From: Chimonanthus salicifolius
Taxonomy: Eukaryota; Streptophyta; Magnoliopsida; Laurales; Calycanthaceae
Length of the DNA: 64,000 bases
NCBI GenBank assembly: GCA_013350335.1
Contig: CM023533.1
Span: 29,990,869 to 30,054,868 of the forward strand
Direction: 5' to 3'
The position numbers were made by a program, and so were the translations under genes. The notes beneath the pieces were generated by a model. That model made no database searches. It worked only from the letters and a program-made list of their open reading frames with translations, and was not told where the DNA came from. Every line of letters starts with the position of its first letter. Position 1 is the first letter of the stretch. Shown here in pieces: positions 12,413-22,900 of this stretch.

Positions 12413-14764
12413 TATACAAGTGTGAAAACTATTATTAGAACGAAATCAAAGAAAATAAAGCATGAGAAAATGAAATGATAGTAGCAAAACATTCTTTGAT
12501 CCTAACTTTTAATTTTTGAAATACTCTAAAATTAGATATTCAATATGGTAGAAACTCACTGGCCCATATAATATCTCAAATAAAATAAATTTTATTACTT
12601 TATTATTACAATATTTCTGTCTACTCGGACATTTAGTTGTCAATTTCTTAATATTTTTTTCTTCTTACTTATCTCACAACCCCTCACCGTGTCCCTACCC
12701 GAAGGGCCACACGCGCAACCTTTTCTTTAGCAGAAAGCAGCGGCGCAACTTCGGCCATGCACAGTTCATATTTTGTCATTGTGATAGATCTCTGGAAATA
12801 GTTTTCTCTTTAATAGATTATTTATTAAATTTAAAATATTTGTAATTTTGTCATTTTATTTTTTTTAAATTTTGTAGTTTTAAAAATATATTTTAATAAT
12901 ATAATCAAAATTATTTTAGTAGATATTAATCAAAAGAAAAATCTTTTCAAAAAATTCATCGATTGTACTGTATAATTGAGTGCGGGGATGACTCTTGTCA
13001 CGCTCATGATTGTCATGACAATGAAGGACACAATTTCATCTTTTATGTTATTATAATAAATGAATAATATTTATTTATTTTTAAGATGGAATTTGAAATA
13101 CATAGGATAAGGGGAAAAAAATGTCATTTTTACTCTACATAAACAACAATATTAAAAAATAAAATAAAATAAAAAAATTTATATATAAATATTTATATAG
13201 TTCTCTTTCAATATGTCTATATATTTAACACTTATTTACTGTACTTAAAGGAAAGAAGGATCTTACTCTTATTATAATTTTCGTTCTAACTCTCTTACAT
13301 AAAAATGATATTATACGATCTCAATTAGAACTTATAATTTTATATTAAATGAAAGGTGAAAATTATAAAATTTCTGAAATAAAAAATACTGATATTATTA
13401 ACTTTACATAACACCGTCGTAATAAGTTTGCATTGTTTGTGATTTACATTCAATGATATAAACCTATGTTTCCTTTTATCAAAAAATATTATATGGATCA
13501 GTAGCCTGAGATGTATCATGTGAAGTCGTGAAATGCCGTTATCAGAATAATTTTTCACATCTTAGCTCATATATTTTTTTTAACTTATGTATAAGAAAAT
13601 ATAGAATACCAGTTGAATTACACTCGTATAATTAACAAAAATCTTAAAAAACATTACTTACCACTTGATTTCCCTTTACATCCTATTAATTTCATGAATG
13701 AGTTATATAATTGATCGTTCAGATATTGCAGCGATCAAGAATATCAAAACAAAGCCTAATTGAACAAATGGTGGCGATAATTTTTTTACTTCGCATGGGG
13801 TAATTCAACTAGTAACATTCTGTCTCATGATGCGGGACAGTGTGCATTTGAGTTTCTGTAACATAATCCGGCAGATATCTTATAAGAATATGAGATATCA
13901 TCCGAAAGGAGATTTAATAGGACTGTACTTGAAATTCTCCTCTCCGTCTTAAAAAAACAAAGATTTTTCAAAATAATGTTGTCCTCTTCCTATTAAGGAG
14001 TTATAATGTTTTATGTTTAATTTTATACAGCCTCAATACTGAGAATTGAAAGGTTACGGTGAAGCCTGACTTCTGTTGAAAATTTCTGTTTCCATGTACG
14101 CTTCTATCGTTGTGGGCATATTAGTGTCGGTATCTAAAATATTTGCAAAATTTTCTTACTTGTCATACTTGAATCTCGATAGGTTGATCAAGCATGACAT
14201 ATTTTTTTTATGATGGTGGAGAGAACTCAAGCATATTCCTATTAAATCTCTCCTCAAGTGATGTCCCACACTCCCACAGAATAGCCATCGATCATCCATC
14301 AAAGCACGAGTTAAATATAAAATCAACACTATATCATAGTATTTGGTCCATTCTCTTTTTATTTTATTTTTCTTTAAATTTCATTAAGTTCATTAAAAAA
14401 AGTAATTGAATAGATTGAAAATAGAGTTGATAAACTAGAAGGGACCAAAGATTTAATTTTGTACACTTAATCTTAGTTGTTAAAATCAGAGAATATTATT
14501 AAAAAGAATTTAAGGATGCATGGTGAGTTCAAATATTAAGATGAAACCGTTGTGAACTAAATTCTGAAATAAAATGCGGTCTACTTATATCTCATCATGT
14601 CAAATTTCAACGTGTATAATTGATTTTTAATGGATTTCATGAATTAAAAAGAAGAAGATCCATAATCTAATCTTAATTAAAATATCTACATGTATTTAAA
14701 ATATAAGAATACAAATGAAACATTTGGGTCGGTATTGGACTTTGGGCATAAGCAGAGGTGTAAA

Positions 14765-15015
14765 TATCGACCGATGCATATCATCTTGGCCGATATATAA
14801 ACGTTTTGTTGATATCAGCCAATATTGGTGGGTTTTGTAAAAAAAAAACAAGAGAGAGAAATATATCGGATATCGGCCAATACATATCATCTCGGCCGAT
14901 ATATAAAGGTTTTGTCAATATCGGCCAGTATTGGTGGGTTTTGTAAAAAAAAAAAGAGAGAGAAATATATCGGATATCGGCCGATATCTCGACTGATACC
15001 GATATTTATACCCCT
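14765..15015. repeat. Tandem 106-bp repeat with ATCGGCCGATAT palindromes
   Basis: Two units start near 14777 and 14883. Each has CATATCATCT, GGCCGATATATAAA, a TTGGTGGGTTTTGTAAAAA block, an AGAGAGAGAAA run and a TATCGGATATCGGCC motif. A further palindromic segment closes the array. It is related to 11928-12056 in inverse orientation. Probably a decayed non-autonomous DNA element that has been internally duplicated. Confidence 0.75.
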
Positions 15016-16433
15016 TGGCATAAGCATTGACATGTCTAAGCCTGGCCCAAGTTTTGAAGTTGAATTCTTTTTGGGCTTGAGCTCGAGCTTGATTACTAAT
15101 CAAATTATAAATTAACCTTATTTTTCTCAAGTTGGACTTCTTAGTATTACAATTTGTGACCTATTTACCTATCATATAAAATAAACTTTCATTGTATTTT
15201 TCGTTCATTTACTACATGATACCAAAAGACTAAATTAGTCATGTTTACTAGACTCTTCAATTTTTTATAATTTTTTTATTATTACTTTTAAAATTGTTTA
15301 AATGTTGAGGCCCAAGTACATTTCCAATGAAGTAAACTTTGATAGAATTTTTCATTTAATTACCATATATGCTACATTGGTACCACAATACCAGATCTAT
15401 TAAATTATGTTTATTAGACTCTTTAATTACGTGATTTAAACTTTTTTAAATATTTGATTTTTTTTGTTATATTTCTTAATCTTATGAAATAAATTTTGTC
15501 TGGTTTTTTATTCATATACTAGATGGTACTACAGTGCTAAATGCATGCTAATTTTAACATCATGAAAACTCAATATTGCTTAGCCATAGAACAAAAAGTT
15601 TAGAATTGAAAGAATATTTTAAAATAATTAAAATTTAAAAGTATAAAAATATATGTTGATTGATTTAGTTAGAATAGACTTTTACTAGTATATAGTAAGG
15701 TGTCAACCTTTTTAGCAAATACTAAATAATCCATAGAACTCTAAAGATTATTAAATAATTTAAATAGTTAAATTTTAAAAAACTTAAAAAAATGTTTAAT
15801 TAATTAAGGCAAGTACACAGGCCACAAAATAAAAAAAAAAAAAAAACCAATAAATATAGCTCAATTAATTCAACAATAGAGATTTTTCATAAGCCTTATA
15901 TTTAAATATTGATTTTTCCAATAAATAGATAATTAAATGATGAAGGTTCAACAACAAAAAAGTTAAAGTGGTCAAACTTAAAAAGCATAAATGATAACGT
16001 GATTAGTCATTTCAAATCAATTTTATGAAATTATATATTTATGTGTAGAAATTTTAAGTTAGTTAAATATACTATAAAAGTTTAAAAATGAAAAATAGTT
16101 CTGAATTAAATTTTAAAAAACTAAAAAATATCACTAAATTAATTTAGTCAAAATAATTTTGCAAGAATACATATTTATATGCAAACTTTTTTATGATGTT
16201 GATCAGGGACTCATCTCTCTAATTGGAGAGTATAAAGAATTTCCAATATTGTTAATAATAATTTTAAGAATTTCAACCATGTTTAAAAAATAAAAAAAAT
16301 ACCATTTCATTTTAGCCGGAGCTTGCAAATGCCTCGTTAGCCCGACTCTTTTTCTCCAACTCAGTCACTCGTGGACAAGCGTTTTAGATAGCAGGGAGGA
16401 GAAAGACAGTAAGAAGAAGAGAGGAGAGAGCAG

Positions 16434-17917
16434 ATGGCGGAGGAATCTGTTCTAAAGTTTCTGCAATCCAACGAAGAAATCTCGGTTTCAGGAGATTTCG
16501 CAATGTAGGGATCGATCACAACGATATCGTCAATGTCATCAAGAGCCTCCACGATTTCAAGCTCGTTGATGCTCAGGTCTTTCTCGCGATCTCTATTCCA
16601 AACCTCAAATTCCATTTATCTGAACAGGTGCATATTGTGTATGCTATTGATTGCTATGTTATCTGAATGAAATTAATTGTCATGTTTTTTCCAAGAATTA
16701 GTTTAGAGAGAGAGAGAGAGGGAGGCTTAGAAGGGGTGTATTTTCTGCTATGACTATGGGGTTTGAGTTGACTTTCCTAAATTAATAACATGTTTGAGTG
16801 AATACATGCAACTCTTGGTAGTTGACAATGGCAATTGCTAATGGCTGTGTCGTTGGATGAGGAGAACTTGTTTAGGGATGCTTTTTTTGCTTTAGGAGAA
16901 TCCCCAAGTTTCAAGTTCCACTGGAGGCTCCCAGTTTTGGGTTCACAATCTTAAAAAAGAAAGTTGATCACTCTACAGTATGCTTTGTTTTCTTCACTTT
17001 TAATTTGTGTATATTCATTCCTATGTTTGTTTGCTTGAATTTTGGAAACCTATTACCCTTTTTTTGGTATTACTAGAATTTGACATTGACAATGCTGCCC
17101 CCCCTCCCTCTTCTATCTGAGGGAAAAAGGAAAAAAGAAAAAAGAAAAAAGAAAATGAGAGAGAGAGATTGGCAAAGCTACCATGAAACTTAATCTTGAC
17201 ATATGGTTTCTCCTACTTGGGTGGTTGGGCTTGTAAGGCCTGGGCCCAATTTGTAAACATTTATGGCCTGACCCAAGCTTGGGCTTGGATTGGACCAATT
17301 TTAAATCCAAATTATAGGTTTCGAGTAATTCTGGTTTAGGCTTTTTTGGGCAGTGTTGGCCTGAGTTTGGCTTATAGTATCAAATCTTAAAAATATAAAT
17401 TTATATGATTGCGTTTATATTGAAACACAAAGGTCAGCTAAAATACTATTTGAGCAAAATCAGGCTTTTGGGTTATTTTTAGTTGTGGTTGAGTTTGGGC
17501 TTTTGTGTCAGAGTTGAGTTTTCAGTACACTAGCCCCAACTGGCCCAGTTTCAAGTTTGAGTCTACTATTTTGGGCCCACAAGTGAGCCTGGTCTAACTC
17601 TGGGTTAGCCTTATTTTTCAGGGCTCTTTCATGCAGGCTTATGCTGGGCCTGGCCTAAGTTGAACTCCTTCATTGTTACAAGCTTATGGCACCATTTATT
17701 ACTGACAATTGCTTACTATCAACCATTATGGTCACAGGTTGAGCCCAATGATTTCAAAAAAGGAAGAAGCAAATAACTTGAATATGTTTTTATCTGTATT
17801 TGATTTTGGCCATGGTCATGGCAGGACATGGAAAGGCTACTCACAACGAAAAGGTCCTAATTATGCTCTAAAGAGGGTGAAGGCTGCAACTGATTTAACT
17901 CATAAGCAGCTACAGAG
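16434..17917 (+). pseudogene. Cytosolic phenylalanine-tRNA ligase alpha subunit, fragmentary copy
   Basis: Exon 1 (16434-16576) starts MAEESVLKFLQSNEEISVSG and continues, after a one-base shift near 16502, as IDHNDIVNVIKSLHDFKLVDAQ. This matches the N-terminal winged-helix region of eukaryotic PheRS alpha, which tops the tRNA-binding arm. A donor (CAG|GTCTTT) follows. A second exon at 17825-17917 reads TWKGYSQRKGPNYALKRVKA then ATDLTHKQLQ and has AG and GT flanks; in the family this piece lies just before the catalytic core. One base is missing in exon 1: adding it gives exactly 48 codons but the sequence as given has a stop after residue ~24. The exons normally between the two, and the whole class II catalytic domain, are not seen. 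This is therefore a partial, non-functional copy of a gene normally essential for charging tRNA-Phe. Confidence 0.8.
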
Positions 17918-18949
17918 GTACTCTCTTTTAAAGGCTCTTCTATGTTATCGTCGAGGAGTCTTGTGGTGGCTTGCATGATTGAAAGAGCAAATACTTTTTG
18001 ACCAAGTCCCATACAAATTCATCTCCACATATAGAAAACTGGAGTTTTGAACCAATGGCAAGAAATATATTTTTCTTATCAAGAATGCTTCAAATGGAAC
18101 AAGAAGTTATCCAATTATAACTTGGGAGATACTCAAATCCCCATCAAAAGTATCCAAGAAGTCTAATTGACAATTAAAGTGAGGATTTCTGTTCCTTCTG
18201 CAAGAAAATTCCACAATGTATGATGGGATGTCCTTTTCTCCCCGAAAGATTTGTTGAGATCCTGGGTTTTGAAGTATTGCAATTGTAAATGAAGTATTTG
18301 TTGCTGAAACTTGTTTTTCTCAATAATCAAGCTCTATGGATTAAGGTTTTGTTAGCCTAATATCACAAGGGCAAATATTTTGGAACTTATAAGAAATAAA
18401 AATAAATAGAGTTGGAATGCAATCCCTAAAGGGCAGTGAGCTTGTTGTGATGAACTCAACTTGGGTTCTGGGTAGAGAAAAGATTAGTATTTGATCGGAT
18501 CATAATTGCAGATGCAATTTAGGCTTTGCCCACCTGACTCGACCACATAGAAAAAAAAGTTTGGGCTCAGGTCTACCTGGGCCAATTTACTCCTGAATAA
18601 CCAATTTCATTATATCAAAATAAAATATATTGTAATACAAAGTGTAAAATATTGGGCATGTATTTTTTGGGGTAGAAGAACTAAAATGTTCATAACAAAT
18701 GACTCAAGCACCACCAGACCTTGACCAAACTGCCCAAGCGGGGCCCATGCTGGGCCGGGCCTCTAAATACGACTTCGTCTCAGACTGGCTTATCTTGCCT
18801 ACATTGAAGCCGTAAGTTTGAAGCCTTCAGTGCGTCAAACAGGTCCTAGCTACGTTAAATCAATTGATTAAATTAGTGTGCACTGCAGATGGCTTTAATT
18901 CTATCAAATAGCCATTACCAGAATTATGGATCTCATCAACTAGGTTTGG

Positions 18950-19450
18950 GGAGTTGGAAGTAGCAGTTTCAATCTCTCAAATACCAGTAGTGGATGGATT
19001 CTGCCTATGACTGGAACATTTGATGCTGAATTCTCTATCAAATTATTTTACAAAATATTATCCTGATACAGTTGGAGTACTCATTTTGCTTTCAAGAATG
19101 TCTGCCCGCCTAAAGCGCAAATATGAATGTGGAGAGCTTTAGCGATCAGTCGCAGCACCAACTAGAGTTCGAGTTTGTGTAATATGGGGAGAGAAGCATA
19201 AAATTCCAGACCATCTTCATACAGAGTTGCAGTTTGTGTAATATGGGGAGAGAAGCGTAAAGTTCCAGACCAACTTCCTCATACATGTAAAACATTTGCT
19301 TTTGGGGGTTGGAAGAAAGTCTTCTCTGGTTGACCTTCTTAGAGAGTGAGTTGCATGGAAGAACATAAGAGCAGAGTGCATAAATTCGTCTTTAAAAATT
19401 ATAGCATAGGAAAAAGTTGTGTTTACATGGCTGGTGCTCAGCTGCATTGA
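18950..19450 (+). mobile_element. Possible L1 LINE zf-RVT-region remnant
   Basis: In translation, scattered pieces resemble the segment between reverse transcriptase and RNase H of plant L1s, such as GTFDAEFSIKLFYK and, in another frame, NVCPPKAQI followed by a stop and MWRAL. A 59-bp direct repeat (starts 19172 and 19231) lies within. The frame is broken repeatedly, so this is weak. Confidence 0.3.
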
Positions 19451-19981
19451 GGGGAATTTGTCACGGTGCAGTATCTACTTTGGTGATACATAGAGGGCAG
19501 TGTAGGGGGTATACTTTGGTCAACAAGAGTGAGAGCAGACAAGCTTAAGAAATTATATTATGGGAAAAATTGCGAATCAATTTCAGGAAAGGAGAAAAAA
19601 TGCAGCTTGCAGTTTTAGTAGAAAAGAAAAAAAAACCATACTGCAAACAACAAGAATTCAGTGGCATCGCTCAATTCACTCAACCATCACAAGTACATCA
19701 ATTTATGTTGCATCCTGGAAACCACTTCATCACTTACTGCTTATGAGTCAGGACCATCATCCATCTCCAAGTGCATCGGAGTCGTCCTTGCAAAATAGCC
19801 TCCAAAAAATTATCAGACACTGGCACAAGAGAGCACTGTCAATGTCAAACAATCAGCACTGGAGACCCCATGCTGCCTTTGTTTTGCCTGCATCTCCTAA
19901 CAGAAAAGGGATATCAATGATATGCAGAGCAGGCACTCAAATGGGGAGCCTTTGATATATCAAAGAATTAGAAACTCCCAT

Positions 19982-22900
19982 CTAATTCTCATCTGGTTTC
20001 TCCATTTCTTGTGCAGCAGCTGGTGGTTCTGGGAAAATCTCCTTGGAAAGTCTCTTGTGTGAAGATGATAAGTCACCACCATGCCTGCTTCCAGTGAGAA
20101 CCCCCTGCTCCTGATGGCTTAAGATTAGCACCTTCCCGGAATCCCACAATGTCAGATGAGCTATGATGCCAATTACCAAAGAATGCTGCACTCCAAGATC
20201 CTCTCGATGATGTTGTCCTAAGCCTTGCCGAGCCAGTATTCTCCTCTCTCACCACTTTCAGTGGGTTCTCCAATGCTTTGAGGATGTATCTCATCAATGG
20301 ACGTTTAGCAGGCCTCGGGTTCAGACATGTCTTTGCCACAATTGCCATTGCCCACACCTCCTCCAATAGATCCTCATCCACTATCAGAGTTGGGTCCACA
20401 ATCTTAGTCACCAATTCCTTCTCATATGGATTGATAAAAGGTAGCACAGATTCCAACCACTCATTTGTGTTGGCATCGTTCGACCCACTGATGCCCAGCT
20501 TACCTGTTACAAGCTCAAGCAATACCTTCCCCAAGCAGTACACATCATAAGCACAAGTTGCGGACTGTGAGCCTGAAAATGTCCAACCAAAAACAAATAA
20601 TAGTAGCATTAATGAAATCTTTCCTATTGCTTTAATAGGTAGCAGTGCCATGTTGTATGCTCTATTTGTAGATGATATAATATTAATTGGTAAAAATGAG
20701 AGAATCGTTGAAGGTGGTTTGAACAAGAGATGAGAAATGGCTCCTGTTAGAAAAATTGAAAGCATGGGAGTAGAAGGAACAAGAAAGAGAGGAAGGCCTT
20801 TAAAAACTTGGTTTGAAGGCGTAAAGAAGAATATGATAGATTATAGGATTACAAAAAGTATGATTTTTATGAGAGAGAATGGAGAGAAGAAATCAAAAAA
20901 CCAAACCCGGATAGACATGATGACAATTCTGATGGTATAAGAACTGCTCAAAAAATAATTGTGATGGTATAAGATTTTGCTGCTTCACCTAAATATCAAG
21001 CAACGGGAATGGACAAGATGGAAACATATCAGAAGGCCTACCTATAGGCCAACATCAGGAAATGGAGAGGCATTTTGAGTGGGATTGACAGGATGAATTT
21101 GAAATCCAGTCTCCACTGGCCCATTTGGTAGTCCCAGCATTGGTTAGATTCAAGTTTATGGATTAGAGATAAAGATACTGTTGCACTCATTTATTTGACC
21201 GACTACCAAAATTGGATGCTTTGTAGATTCATATGTATATGTAAAGAGGATATAACATAGAAAGGTCATATTTACCAAGAGAGCCTGGTTCAGAAGTCCT
21301 GCACATCCACGAAGCAAATTTTGTCAGAACACCAAAAGAAACCACCAGTATTTAATGCATATGCACAAGTATTTCATGAAGATAAGCCAATGAGTACAGC
21401 TTGACAGGTTTCACCATCCCAGAATTCTACACTTGGATCTAACGAGAATACGAGATACCACCAATACTCGAAGCATGTACTCTGTATTGTAGGACTTGAT
21501 CTCTCATTGATGAGATCTAAGCATTCCAGGATTCCATGTTTAGATCTAAATAATGTGCAACAAGTGCTTACTGTAGAAGCATAAAAGTAAATATTGCAAG
21601 CAGATAAATGATCAGAAATTCTAAGCCCTTGTTTATTGCCAGGGATGGTCGCCCCTTCTGCCAACCATGTGATCCACCCATTCATCTACTTGGTAGTGCC
21701 TATTAGCCACCACTTTCGATGGACTAGTTCCAAGATGTTCCATCAATTTCAATTAGAGATTTCTGTGTCATTTCCATCCATACAAGAAACGAGGATAAAC
21801 ATACAGATGATAGAATGGTGATGAGGTCTTGACGAAGCCCATCCATTAGATGAATATTGAGGATCACCACATGGGCAGAAGAGGTGAGGAACAGGGGGAC
21901 TTACAACAAGAGGTGAGCATGAAAACCATTCCCTTGTTAGCAACCACCTCCCAGCATTAAAAAATAAATAAAAGAAAAGAAAAGAACAGGTAAGAAAGAA
22001 AGGGCATGAATCAAATGCTGATGAGCAAAAGGATAAAGAAAAACTAATAGACCTAAGGCATTGGCTTCTAGATTACACAGTAACTATGACAAAAGAATTA
22101 TCATGAAATTAAGACATAATTTTACATGGTTAGATAATGAAGGAAATCATATCACAAAAATCACCTTGTTTCCTGACACATTTACAATGTGATTACCCAA
22201 AAAAACGGAGAAGAAAGAGCACTTACTGTGGGAAGCGCAGCAATCGGCTAACGACATTTTGATGACCATCTCCTTCTTGAGTGTGAACTTCACTCAAGCT
22301 TCCGAGGTGCACTTCAAATTTATCATCAAGAAAGATACTACTTGCTTCAACATCTCTTCAATAAAAAATAATAATGTAATTTTTAGTATTTGTAGGAGAC
22401 AGATTAGTGTACACACACACACTCTCTCTCTCTCTCTCAAATAGTGATAGTTGTTGTAAAATGTCAACAATAACCACTTGTTGCAATTCTTGCAATGTGC
22501 TGAGCAAATATGCACAATGGAACCACTTCTTGTAAAGGTAGTCTGTTTGATCTGAACCACTTCCCCAGAAAAGGACCTAAATATTCTTCTTATTAGATCT
22601 ACTATTCAACAGCTGAATAAAGTGGCCTTTTCACTTCGTTATCTCATATTTAATTTAGGTTGAAGAAGATTACTTCAATGCAAAGTGAGAATCTCTCTAT
22701 ATTAGAGTAATATTCAAGCCAATTTCAATTCGTGGAGGGTGTATAACTGGTTATGATCAAATGATCAAATGGTCCATTTGACAAGACGTGTGTGTTTTGA
22801 GAGAGAGAGATCACAAAAACCAGCCCACAACAAGTTGTAATGTGCCTACAATGTGGAGCCCACATGGTGCCCTCATTTAAGATGGGGTCCTTGGATTGCT

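Larger units (their letters stand above)
9699..16433. other. Methyltransferase 5' flank and gene-poor AT-rich DNA
   Basis: The first ~300 bp (9699-10020) are the 5' leader and promoter side of the methyltransferase gene, with a pyrimidine-rich patch on the minus strand near 9930-9985. Beyond that I see only AT-rich DNA with poly-A/T runs, one long (TA)n, a SINE copy and ATCGGCCGAT-type repeats listed separately. The open frames here are short, AT-driven and match nothing I recognise. Confidence 0.5.

Noticed and set aside
16893..16980. Possible second exon of the PheRS alpha remnant
   Set aside because: GGAGAATCCCCAAGTTTCAAG faintly recalls the EGSPEVQ segment but does not keep frame for more than a few codons.
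19560..19955. 131-residue plus-strand open frame
   Set aside because: It is antisense to the probable 3' UTR of the receptor gene and shows no family resemblance.
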